Assembly: GCF_904849725.1 (NCBI RefSeq)
Contig: NC_058518.1
Coordinates: 217,074,741-217,138,740 of the forward strand
Direction of reading: 5' to 3'
Source: Hordeum vulgare subsp. vulgare
Lineage: Eukaryota > Streptophyta > Magnoliopsida > Poales > Poaceae
DNA: 64,000 nucleotides
A program made the position numbers and the translations under genes. Of the stretch, positions 54,297 to 64,000 are shown piece by piece. Position 1 is the stretch's first letter. Each line of letters starts with the position of its first letter. The notes under the pieces are model-generated. The model made no database searches. It was not told the origin of the DNA and saw nothing but the letters and a program-made list of their open reading frames with translations.

Positions 54297-55640
54297 TCTC
54301 CTAACCGAGACATCAAGTTCCTCATTGAGCTCATGCCCGGGTGAAGGCCTATCTATAAGAAGACTTATAGGATGGGATTGGAAGAGCTAGCGGAGTTGAA
54401 GAAGCATTTCGATGAGTAACTCAGGAAGGGATTCATCCGTCCGAGTGCATCACCTTGGGGATCACCCGTTCTGTTCGTGTCCAAGAACGATGGGACTATC
54501 AGGCTCTGTGTCGATTATCGTTCTCTCAATAAAGTCTCGACAAAGAACAAGTACCCACTCCCCAAGATCGAAGTCCTATTTGACCAGTTAAATGGTGCCA
54601 AGGTATTTTCCAAGATCGAATTTAGATCTAGATATTACCAACTGAAGATCCGACCCGAGGACATACCTAAGAAGACATTCGTGACCCAGTACAGTATATA
54701 CGAGTGCACAATCATGTCATTTGGGTTGACCAAGGCCCCAGCATACTTCATGTACCTCATGAACAAAGTCTACATGGAATACATCGATAAGTTTGTCGTC
54801 GTCTTTATCAATGACATATTAATCTTCTTCAAGTCCGAAGAAGAACATGAGCAACACTTAAGGCTAGTGTTGGAAAAGCTTCAAGAGCACCAACTTTATG
54901 CCAAGTTTTGCAAATGCAAATTCTGGCTGCATGAAGTTGGATTCTTCGGTCATACCATGACGACAAACGGATTGGAAGTCGTTCCTTCCAAGATTACCAC
55001 GGTAACCAACTGGGAGTCGCCAATCTATGTGAAGGAAGTCAGAATCTTCCTCGGACTCGTGGGACACTACCGCAAGTTCGTGGAAGGATTCTCCCGCATC
55101 ACTAGAACAATGACTCGGCTCCTGAAGAAGGGCAAGAAGTTCGAATGGATGCCGGAGTGCGAAGAAAGCTTCCAGGAACTGAAGGAGAGACTGACTAACC
55201 CCCCGGTACTAGCTACTCCAGATATCAACAAGCAGTTTGTGATATACTGTGATGCCTCAAGAACTAGGCTCGGTGGTATCCTAATGCAAGACATCAGGGT
55301 CGTGGCTTCCCTGTCATGGCAACTGCGCCCGCATGAGGGGAATTACGCCACTCATGACCTCGAGTTGGCAGCCGTAGTGCATGCCCTAAAGACATGGAGA
55401 CATTACCTTCTGGGGAAGCGATGTGAAATATACACCAAACGCAATAGTCTGAAGTATATTTTTACTCAAAGGGAGTTGAATATGAGGCAGCGAAGATGGT
55501 TGGATCTAATCAAAGACTACGACCTCAACATTTAATGCCACCCCGGTAAGGCCAATGTGGTGGTCGATGCCTTAAGCCGGAAGGCCTGCACCTTGAATGA
55601 TATGCTCAAGGAAAGGCTACCCGCCTTATATGATGAGCTG
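54297..55640 (+). pseudogene. Reverse transcriptase/RNase H of S1 (catalytic residues altered)
   Basis: The RT opening ([31 protein letters not shown]) has stops at about 54343 and 54417. The main frame, 54477-55535, has [16 protein letters not shown], then [16 protein letters not shown] where the usual first catalytic Asp (KIDLRSGYHQ) is Glu, and [12 protein letters not shown] where the second motif (F-I-D-D) reads F-I-N-D. RNase H begins [18 protein letters not shown] and ends [15 protein letters not shown] after a stop at 55533. The changed metal-binding residues mean no polymerase activity even without the stops. Confidence 0.85.
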
Positions 55641-56805
55641 GAAAGCTTCTGGTTGGAGCTAGTTGAACCATGATTCCTAGCTAACCTCGAAGTCAAACCC
55701 ACTCTAACTGACGCCATCAAAGAGGCCCAGAAGGGACACCATAGCATTGAAGGCATCAAGAAGAAGATCCAGGAAGGCAAGGCCCTAGAATTCTCAGTGG
55801 ATGAGCAACGAGTCGTGTGGTTTGGGAAACGTTTATGCGTACCCAACAAGGATGAACTGAAGAATTTAATCCTACAAAAAGCCCATGACACTCCCTACTG
55901 AATTCACCCATGTGGAACCAAGATGTATCAAGACCTTCAAGAAAGGTTCTGGTGGCATGGCATGAAGAGGGAAATAGCTTCCTATATCGCGAAGTATGAT
56001 GTGTGCCAGCGTGTCAAGGCTGAGCACCAGGGACCTGCTGGACTGCTACAACCTCTCCAGGTGCCCGAATGGAAGTGGGACAGAGTGAGCATGGACTTCG
56101 CCACCGATCTACCTAGGTCCAGCAGAGGGCATGACTCCATATGGGTCATTGTCGACCATCTGACCAAGGTCTGTCACTTCATTCCAGTAAGCACCACGTA
56201 TGGTGGTGACAAGCTGGCTAGTCTCTACATTGAGCGTATTGTGAGCCTTCATGGAGTTCCCAAGGAGATTATATCCGACGGAGGCACGCAATTCACTTCA
56301 TGATTCTGGAAGAAGTTCCAAGAAGCTATCGGAACAAGGCTCTCCATCAGCACTGCTTTCCACCCGCAAACGGGCGGACAAACAAAGCAAGTGAATAAGA
56401 TACTTGAGGATATGCTCCGAGCTTGTGTCTTTGCATATGGAACCAAATGGGAAGACTGTCTGCCATTCTCTGAGTTCTCATACAACAACAACTACCAGTC
56501 TAGTCTCCAGGTGGCCCCATTTGAAGTGTTATACGGATGGAAGTGCCGCACCCCACTCAACTGGTCTGAAACTGGTGAAGGATTGATATTCGGGCCCGAC
56601 GTTCTTCGTGAAGCAGAAGACAATGTGCAACTTGTCAGGGCACATATGAAAGCAGGCAAGTCGCGTCAGAAGAGCTATGTGGATTCTCACCGCAGGGAAA
56701 TGGGAGTTCAACCTAGGAGAACAGGTGTACCTCCACGCCACACCTGTTAAGGGAACCAAGCGTTTCCATGTCAAGGGGAAACTTGCTCCAAGGTTCATTG
56801 GACCT
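55641..56805 (+). pseudogene. Integrase of S1, truncated by LTR X
   Basis: The zinc-binding part has HPCGTKMYQDLQERFWWHGM and IAKYDVCQRVK, where the first Cys of the usual CxxC is Tyr. Core residues are MDFATDLPRSSRGHDS (Asp), VPKEIISDGGTQFTS (Asp, then a stop at 56301) and QVNKILEDMLRAC (region of the Glu). The C-terminal part reaches KLAPRFIGP, where homology with S2 stops at 56805. Other stops lie at 55672 and 55900. The chromodomain seen in S2 is cut off. Confidence 0.83.
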
Positions 56806-57070
56806 GTCTGGAAAACGTACACCTATGGGAAACTCGAGGAGTCCCTTGATCGTTCGGCGGGGCGAGAGAGGTACGTCGTCGAGAGCGGAGGTAGAGATCA
56901 ACACCGGCAAGGTCTTTTTACCGAGGTTCGGGCCACTTGGCGCGTAAAACCCTACTCCTGCTTAGTTTGTACTATGTGCTTACAATAGGGTGATTTGCTA
57001 CAGTAACTTAGTAGATGATTAGGGAGTCTCCAATCCCAAAAGGTCCAACCTAAGAATGAGCCTTGGACCT

Positions 57071-57080
57071 CCTTTTATAG
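57071..57080 (-). promoter_or_regulatory. TATA box of LTR X
   Basis: CTATAAAAGG on the minus strand, followed downstream by AGGTCCAAGGCTCATTC and a leader region. Confidence 0.6.
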
Positions 57081-57344
57081 GCAAAGGGGTCACCAACAGT
57101 GTGCTCATGGGGTGAATAGTGAATAGTATAAACTGCTCTTACTCTTCCGTGGTGTCAGGGGCAGTAAATGCCTTGTGTCACCCCTGACCTGTCGCAAAGG
57201 TGGTAGTGACACGTACCGAGGCGAGTCGACACTTGGGTCTTGTGCTGGCACACGAGGGATGTGCTAGAGCGGTCGGATTGTGGTAGAAACAGGGGGGACA
57301 CCTGACGAGCGAAAGGGGCTTGCTGGCCTGGAGTCACTATCGGC

Positions 57345-57560
57345 TAACTTGGTCACCTTCCCGGCAAGGAGGGCTTGCCAGGGGCTTTGATCATTTTCCC
57401 GGCAAGGAGGGCTTGCCGCGGGCTTCACCAATCCATGCGAGCCTTACCGGCAAGGGTCGCTTGTCGGGGTCTTGCTAATCTTCGGGAGTGGTCCCGGTGA
57501 AGTGGGCTTGTCGGGGCATTGGGAATCTTCCCAGCAAGGAGGGCTTGCGGGGGCCTTGCA
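57345..57560. repeat. Short palindromic repeats in U3 of LTR X
   Basis: Four to five copies, spaced about 45-60 bp, of CCCGGCAAGGAGGGCTTGCC or variants. Each is a hairpin (GGCAAG...CTTGCC). They lie upstream of the TATA box on the minus strand, where LTR enhancers sit. Confidence 0.7.
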
Positions 57561-57916
57561 TCTAGAGCACTTGTACTCCACGCTCCATGAGGAGAGGGAA
57601 AGACGTGGCCTTGGTGGGTCTTGGATTGCCTTTCTGTTGTTCTTCCCGGTGCACTACCATATGGGGCATAGTCGATGCCCGTGCACAGGTCTGGGGCACA
57701 AGGGACCCCTGTCTCTAGTGCACTGTGAGGAGCCCGTAGGCTTGGGCGACGCATGCGTGTGGGGCGTTGTTGGGCCAGGCCCAAAGTAGTGCACGGGCTT
57801 CCTTCGTAGGGGATTCTGTAGTTGTGGAGCCATTGTAGACGGCCCTTCCCCATGTTGCGCATTGAATGCATGAAGTGGGGAGGCGTGCGCACAGTGGCCA
57901 AGGTGGCCACGCGCTT

Positions 57917-60900
57917 TGGGGACCCCGACTTACGAGTCGAGATCGCCGAACGAACGTGCTCAGTGATCCCAGAGATCAATGCTCACCGAACACACAGATG
58001 CTGAATATTAAGAGTCTTACATCCAAGTACCGAATTATTACAACACATGACTGAATGGTCAAGTTCACAAGGTATGGCCTATAAGGCCAAATCACACTGA
58101 TACAACTAGTAGTAGAAATCTTAGGGCTAAGCGGTTGCCCATGCCATCAGCCTACACCAACAGGCATTCTGACCGGGAAGCGTCCTAGTTCGCAGGGCCA
58201 TCTCCGAAGACGTACTCTTCTCCAAACTCCGGTCCGTCCATGTCTGGTCAATAATATAACCAGTGGCAAGCCAATGAGTACTTTTAATGTACTCGCAAAC
58301 AACCCATGATATGAACAATGCAATTGGTAGATTAACAAGTACTATGCAGTTTTGGTGGATAGCAACTTAACTATAAATAAACATGTTCGTGGATATGCAA
58401 CATAAGCTAGATGGTATTTAGAAGAACAGGTTACAAATATCAATTCTTCTGTCAAGAGTTGAACACTCCGGGTTCATCCGATATGCCATGTCACCAAACT
58501 TGGTCATAACAACTCTTTCTCAGATAACACCATTAAAAACACACACACACACACACTTAGTTTATGCGAAAACGACTAGACGTAGTTTAAGCGGGATTAC
58601 CCAACTTTCCTTGACCGTGGACATGGCTATTCGAATAGTTTTACACTCTGCAGAGGTTGAACGCTATACCCACGAGATCTGGCAAACTTCCGTGTCATCC
58701 ACGACTCGAGGTATATAACGTACCCGAGGTAAGTACCCGATCAATGCCTTTCCCCTAACGATACTAGACAAAGAGGTCCACTCAATTGGTACCCATCCCA
58801 CATGACGTACGTCTTACGAGCATCGACTCTGGATAGTATCATCCATGCGGGGACCAATGGTGTGTCTGGAAAGTGTAAAAACGGCATAGTCGTCCTACCT
58901 GGCACGACCCCGTCACGAGAGTGACCACACATCACTCCCGCCACTAGTAATGTGGCTCTTTGCTAGCATCGACCAGAGTAATCAACAAAGCCCCGTCCCA
59001 TAAAGGGGTAACATGGTTGTAAATGTAAGGTTGGGATGATCGACACATCATAAATTTATTCCCATTTTCGAAACCATACACACACAAAATACCCGGTGCA
59101 CCACTTCACCAAAAGTGGCCACCTAACTCATCATCACCCTCGGGTATTAGTGGCACCCTATGGGGTTTTCATAAACCTTTTATTTATACCATCATCATGC
59201 TCATGCTTCTACTATGCTTAGCTCTACTTGTCAACATGATTTTAGCGTGAACCTCATAGGTGGTAGGATCATACTTAAAATGCAAGTGCTCTGGAGGAGC
59301 CATCGGTAACCTCACTTCAATGTTTACCGATACTTATGATCACATGCAACTTAAAATATTTGCTACCCTAGCATGCAATATAACGTATGCTCAAACATGG
59401 TCAAAGGGCTGCTTGCCTTGATCAGCTAAGTATCCGGGGTCTTCGAGGTCTTGAAGTCCAACTCCTTCGTCAAACGTGGTTTCTATCGTCGTAGTAAATA
59501 AAAAGAAATAAGTAGCTCACTCAAAAACAGATCACAAAGTCACTTTTAAAATGTTGTTTAATTCTGATAAATCCATATTGTTATTTTAAAAATATTTGTC
59601 TCTGGTCTTAGTGAAAGGATTATTTTTAAAATCAATTTAACACAAGGAAAACTATTCCAAAGAGCATTTTTAATTATTATAAAATAGATAAGTTGCCCTA
59701 AAAATTTGTTTAACAGTTTTATTAAATACTCCTCATTTTTAGAAGAATAGTGGTGGAAGAATCATTAATTTTCACTGGTTAAATCTTTTTATAAAATCTT
59801 TTTAAACAGAGTTTTAAAAATAGAGAGGTTGGGTTCGAAACCACGTTCTTAGGAGGTGGTTCTGGACCTCCGAGTTCACTGCGAGAGAGGGGGGAGTGAG
59901 GAGTGGCGCGCTTGCGTTGCCGCATTCCTCTGGCCAAACCTAGTGCACGTTGGCACGCGTCGCACCAGCCCTCAGCGCGGGAAAGGAGGGGTCGTGGGGG
60001 CTGCCTGATGCAGTGGAGTTGTCGGGGGGAGGACGGACACCTCGGCGAGGCTGGAACTGGCCGTGGGAGGTCACCCCCACCTTGGTTGCTCTGTGTAGCG
60101 TGCACATAGCGCAGCTTTGGCATGCCACGGCATGCTGGCGTGCTCTGGACTGCCTTGGACGCGTCTGGCTTCTCCTAGGCCCTTTCTTTGAGATGCCTAG
60201 CCGTTTGAATCCCGTGGGAGCATCAGCTAGTCACATGAGGGGTGGAAAACAAATGCTGTCAGCCTTGTGCTAAAGCTTAGATTGGGGTTTTTGGCTTTTC
60301 TATTTAGAACTAGAGAAGAGCCACTTGACTGGAGTTGGGCATTGATGCTGGCCACCTAATCTAGGAGTTTGTGAGAAGGGAATGGGTGTAGCTGGGGTTA
60401 GAGGGGTTTTGCCATACTGCCAGAAGGTGCTCGACAGTGGTTTGGGGTGGTTGCACTCCACCACTGTCTATGAAACTTAACAAGACTAGGTTTGGCGCAA
60501 AAATATGAGGCTACACCAAGTTTGGGCTCCATTGGACAAGTTTAGCGGTGTAAACTTGAAATCACTCCTAAATGGCCAGATCTGTTCCTTCCAAAGGGAG
60601 TGTGGTCAAATCAAGTCCCACAAATCCTATTATTGGCAGGGAGTCCTCATTTGAGGTATTAGGCACTCCTGCAAAGTTTCAGCTCGATTGGATAAACTTT
60701 GCTATGTAGAGTTGCTCTAAGTTCATACTGGACCCAAAGGGTTTTGGAATTATTTGGTGACCCTAACCACCTTGGATCAAGGTGAAACTTTATATGGGTA
60801 CCAAATATGGCTTAGGGAGGTCACTGGAATTTCCTAGGAATTTATTGAGAATATTTCCTTTGGAAATATTTCAAAAGGTGAAAACAGACATAATAGGTTT

Positions 60901-61399
60901 TCAGGGTTTTACTCAATTATTCATAATATAAATAGGGGTTGACAATCTTATGGATGGAAAATATATGTCCTTTGAGTATCTCCAAATTTTCTTAGATGTT
61001 TCTAAGGCAGAAAAGTGTTTTTCCATATAGGAATATCATTTCTGGCCTCAGAAATGGACATGCAAATAAAATAGGAAAATAATTTGTAAAATAATTATTT
61101 TATGGTTTTTGGTAAACTAAAATAGTTTCAAAACCAAATCACCAACTTTGGGTAAGAGCACTCTCTTGCCATCAAGGAATTGTAGTGCAACCCAAAGCTG
61201 GGTTTGAAATAATGAGAAATAAGAAAAGGGATTTTGAGAATGTTTAAGTTATGAAAAAAATATGGCTTTGCTAATACACACTCAAGCATACAAGCATAGA
61301 ATGACAATCATGGAACTCACATAATTGATTTTGGGAAAAGTTTTCATAAACTCAGATTTTTGAATTACAGTAAAACTGAAGTCAAAACAGGGTATGACA
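57917..61399 (-). repeat. 3' LTR of S2 (3483 bp)
   Basis: On the minus strand it starts TGTCATACCCTG and ends GGGTCCCCA. It is about 550 bp shorter than the S1 LTR, so indels separate them. A (CA)n microsatellite lies at 58540-58555. GC-rich frames at 59779-60273 fall in U3 and have no counterpart in frame in S1. Confidence 0.87.
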
Positions 61400-61416
61400 G
61401 ACCTATCCCCCTTACA
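61400..61416 (-). other. Purine tract of S2
   Basis: Read on the minus strand, TGTAAGGGGGATAGGTC directly precedes the LTR start TGTCATACC. Confidence 0.75.
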
Positions 61417-61429
61417 AGAATCTCGCTCC

Positions 61430-61700
61430 CGAGATTCCTAAGCTAGGTTCCAAAAAGGTACGGAAAGTCAGATCAGAGATAGTTTTCACACTCCCATGTT
61501 GCTTCTGCTTCGGTGTGGTTGCCGCACTTAACCTTGAAATACTTGATGGTGCGTCTTCTGGTGCAACGCTCTGCTTCAGCCAAGATGCAGATCGGCCTCT
61601 CACGTTAAGTGAGATCTGGCTGGAGGTTGATGGCTTGATGGTCAATGTCCTTATAAAGATTCAGGCGGTTTGGCGCTTGTAGACATTTTCGAAGTTGTGA
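61430..61700 (-). pseudogene. Chromodomain-like C-terminus of S2 integrase
   Basis: In a frame different from the preceding integrase tail, the minus strand reads DIDHQAINLQPDLT, a stop, RERPICILAEAERCTRRRTI, YFKVKCGNHTEAEATWECEN and DFPYLF. The I-x-x-x-K-V-x-W/C...E-A-T-W-E pattern is the chromodomain signature of Tekay/Del-type integrases. It is absent from S1 because that copy is cut. Confidence 0.75.
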
Positions 61701-62680
61701 CACGTGGAATGTGCACACCCGAAAGTTCCAGAGGTAGGTCTAACTGGTAATCAACTTCTCCATGCCTTGTCGTGATCTTAAAAGGTCCAATGAACCTTGG
61801 AGCAAGTTTCCCCTTGACGTGGAAACACTTGGTTCCCTTGAGAGGTGTGACATGGAGGTACACCTCGTCTTCAAGGTTGAACTCCAATTTTCTGCGGTAA
61901 GAATCCGCATAGCTCTTTTGTCACGACTTGGCTACCTTCAAGTTTTCTCGGATAAGTTGCACCTTCTCTTCTGCCTATTGCAAAACTTCCGGCCCAAAAA
62001 TCAACCATTCACCGGTTTTGGACCAGTTGAGCGGGGTGCGGCACTTTCGTTCGTACAACACTTAAAATGGGGCCATCTGGAGACAGGACTGGTAGTTGTT
62101 GTTGTATGAGAACTCGGCAAACGGAAGACAGTCTTCCCATTTGGCGCCATGTGCCAAGGAACACGTGCAGAGCATATCCTTGAGTATATGGTTTACTCTC
62201 TCCGTCTGTCCGCACCTCTGCGGGTGCAAAGCGGTGTTGAAAGAGAGCTTGGTTCCGAAGGATTCTTGGAACTTATTCAAGAATGTTGAGGTGAACTGCA
62301 TGCCTCGGTCAGATACGATCTCTTTTGGGACTCCATGAAGGCTCACAATACGCTCAATGTAGAGGCTAGCCAGCTTGTCGCCCCCATAGGTGGTACTGAC
62401 CGGGGTGAAGTGAGACACTTTGGTTAGATGGTCTACGATAACCCATATAGAGTCATGGCCTCTGCTCGACCTGGGTAAGCCGGTCATGAAGTCCATGCCC
62501 ACTCGGTCACACTTCCATTCGGGCACCTGAAGAGGTTGTAGCAGTCTGGTAGGTCGTTGGTGTTCAGCTTTGACTCGCTGGCACACGTCGCACTTGGCAA
62601 CATAGGATGCTATTTCCCTCTTCATGTCGTGCCACTAGAATTTTTCTCGAATGTCCTAATACATCTTGGTGCCACCGGGG
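61651..62680 (-). pseudogene. Integrase of S2
   Basis: Minus-strand frame 62625-62062 is open for 187 codons: SYVAKCDVCQRVKAEH (CxxC intact), DRVGMDFMTGLPRSSRGHDS (Asp), VPKEIVSDRGMQFTSTFLN (Asp) and CGQTERVNHILKDML (Glu), so the full D-D-E set is present. The upstream His-x-His part has stops near 62635 and 62667. Downstream, 61887-61651 reads EVYLHVTPLKGTKCFHVKGK and KLAPRFIGPFKITTRHGE. It would join element cDNA to the chromosome. Confidence 0.85.
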
Positions 62681-64000
62681 TGCCTTCCTAAATCTTCTTC
62701 TGGATGCCTTCAATGCTCTTGTGACCCTTCTGGGCCTCCTTGATGTCGTCTGCCAGCGTTGGTTTGACTTCGAGGTTAGCCAGGAATCCTCGTTCAACTA
62801 GCTCCAACCCGAAGCTTTCCATTTCTACATTCCACGCGGGTAGCCTTTCCTTGAGCATAATATTCAAGGTGCTGGTCTTCCGGCTTAAGGCATCGGCCAC
62901 CACATTGGCCTTACCGGGGTGGTATTGAATGTTGAGGTCGTAGTCTTTGATTAACAACAACCATCTTCGCTGCGTCATATTCAATTCCCTTTGGGTAAAG
63001 ATATACTTCAGACTTTTGTGGTCAGTGTATATTTCACAACGCTTCCCAGAAGGTAATGTCGCCATGTTTTAGGGCATGCACCACTACTGCCAACTTGAGA
63101 TCATGGGTGGCATAGTTCTCCTCATGTGGGCGCAGTTGCCGTGACAAATATGCCACGACCATGTCGTCTTGCATTAGGACTCTACCGAGCCCGGTTCTGG
63201 AGGCATCAAAATATATCTCAAACTCCTTGCTGATATCTGGAGTTGCCAATACAGGGGCGGTAGTCAATCTCTTCTTCAACTCCTAAAACCTTGCTTCACA
63301 CTCGGACGTCCATTCGAACTTCTTGCCTTTCTTCAAGAGCTGAGTCATGGATCAAGCGATGCGGGAGAATCCTTCTACGAACTTGCGATGATATCCCGCG
63401 AGTCCGAGGAAGCTCCTTACTTCACATCGATTGGCGACTCCCAGTTGGTTACCGTAGTAATCTCGGAAGGATTGATCGCCAATCCGTTTACCATCATGGT
63501 ATGACCCAAAAATCCAACTTCGTTCAGCCAGAATTGGAATTTGCTGAACTTGGCATAAAGTTGGTCCTCTCGAAGCTTCTCCAACACTAACCTCAAGTGT
63601 TGCTCATGCTCTTCTTCGGACTTGGAGAATATTAATATGTCATCGATGAAAACGATGACAAACTTGTCCAGGTATTCCATGAAGACCTTGTTCATGAGGT
63701 ACATGAAGTATGCTGGGGCATTGTCAACCGAAATAACATGATGCTACACTCGTATAGACAGTACCGGGTCAAGAATGCAGTTTTGGGTATGTCTTCAGGT
63801 CAGATCTTCAGTTGGTAATATCCAGATCGGAGATTGATCTTCGAAAATACCTTGGCTCCATTTAACTGGTCAAACAAGTCTTCAATCTTGGGGAGCGGGT
63901 ACTTGCTCTTGATCATGGCTTCATTGAGAGAATGGTAATTGAAGAAGAGTATGGTAGTGCCATCCTTCTTAGACATGAACAGAACAGGTGATCCTCAAGG
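62681..64000 (-). pseudogene. Reverse transcriptase/RNase H of S2 (partial)
   Basis: From the window edge the minus strand reads RT motifs with frame changes near 63720. The 63704-63417 frame has [20 protein letters not shown] with DILIFS (FIDD intact) and [17 protein letters not shown]. RNase H lies at 63279-62850: [18 protein letters not shown], a frame change near 63050, [20 protein letters not shown] and [16 protein letters not shown]. The first catalytic Asp region reads [13 protein letters not shown], so Asp is Asn there. RT begins beyond 64000. Confidence 0.83.

Larger units (their letters stand above)
47399..56805 (+). mobile_element. S1: Tekay/Del-like chromovirus (Ty3/gypsy), 3' part missing
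   Basis: A 4035-bp 5' LTR, a PBS-like site, a leader ORF, gag with zinc knuckle, protease, RT, RNase H and integrase follow in order on the plus strand. At 56805 the integrase tail ends abruptly against LTR X; S2 continues the homologous sequence on the other strand (FKITTRHG...). No 3' LTR of S1 is in the window. Gag and pol sequences resemble the Tekay/Del chromovirus lineage. Many stops and altered catalytic residues show it is inactive. Confidence 0.85.
56805..57916 (-). mobile_element. LTR X, minus strand (solo or cut 3' LTR)
   Basis: On the minus strand the sequence has a G/C-rich U3, a TATA box CTATAAAAGG (57071-57080), a leader with GTAGGGTTTTACGCGCCAAG, and an end CGTTTTCCAGACA at 56805. 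That layout is an LTR ending next to S1 integrase. Its U3 start meets S2 at 57916 without a clear TG, so S2 probably entered LTR X and the rest of X lies beyond the window. No PBS, coding region or TSD is visible. Confidence 0.65.
57917..64000 (-). mobile_element. S2: minus-strand copy of the S family (5' part outside window)
   Basis: The 3' LTR (57917-61399), purine tract, chromodomain-like tail, integrase, RNase H and RT read on the minus strand and parallel S1 throughout. Compared with S1 it keeps RT FIDD and the integrase CxxC. Gag, protease and the 5' LTR lie beyond 64000. Its left end is TGGGGACC next to LTR X. Confidence 0.87.

Noticed and set aside
59779..60273. GC-rich overlapping frames suggesting a gene near 60 kb
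   Set aside because: They lie in U3 of the S2 LTR, and the homologous region of the S1 LTR does not keep the frames.

Overview
The window reads as intergenic DNA of a large-genome grass, most likely Triticeae (wheat, barley or Aegilops type). The evidence is the density of nested LTR retrotransposons, grass-type LTR and primer-site sequences, a CACTA transposon with TTTGCCGTC subterminal repeats, and the lack of any single-copy host gene, rRNA or tRNA gene that I can recognise. The species cannot be fixed from the sequence alone. Boundaries come from reading termini, target-site duplications (TSDs), primer-binding sites (PBSs) and domain motifs by eye. No alignment or database search was run, so family names stay at lineage level.

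Layout. (1) 1-8365: a non-autonomous LTR element with 2.8-kb LTRs and a 3.2-kb non-coding interior (LARD-like); its 5' end lies left of the window. (2) 8366-8960: a minus-strand LTR with no interior. (3) 8961-9773: a fragment of a long LTR of family 'S'. (4) 9774-47307: a Reina-like chromovirus, about 5.4 kb of its own sequence, stretched to 37.5 kb by three insertions. The first is a minus-strand Tat-like element 'C' (10112-29657) placed inside the PBS. C itself holds an Athila-like element 'D' (17157-27343), and D holds an RTE-type LINE (22194-25478). The second is a 10.9-kb CACTA transposon (31150-42074) between gag and protease. The third is a solo LTR (43968-45602) between RNase H and integrase. 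(5) 47317-47398: a second partial Reina-type LTR. (6) 47399-56805: S1, a plus-strand Tekay/Del-like chromovirus with a 4-kb LTR. It is cut near the end of integrase by a minus-strand LTR 'X' (56805-57916). (7) 57917-64000: S2, a minus-strand copy of the same family as S1, running off the right edge.

How the parts work. All coding regions are mobile-element genes (gag, protease, RT/RNase H, integrase, LINE endonuclease-RT, a CACTA accessory protein), and nearly all carry stops or frameshifts. The nest order gives relative ages: the Reina-like element is the oldest host; C, the CACTA and the solo LTR came later; D entered C; the RTE entered D.

The least ordinary feature is a nine-unit satellite inside the CACTA transposon (about 32035-37745). 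Each unit of about 650 bp switches from a polypurine to a polypyrimidine tract, so every unit is a potential long hairpin or triplex. Other points to check are an intact 237-codon leader ORF in S1, antisense ORFs in element C, a promoter-deleting microhomology deletion in D, terminal-palindrome losses in the D LTR family, and a tRNA-like segment inside the LARD LTR.
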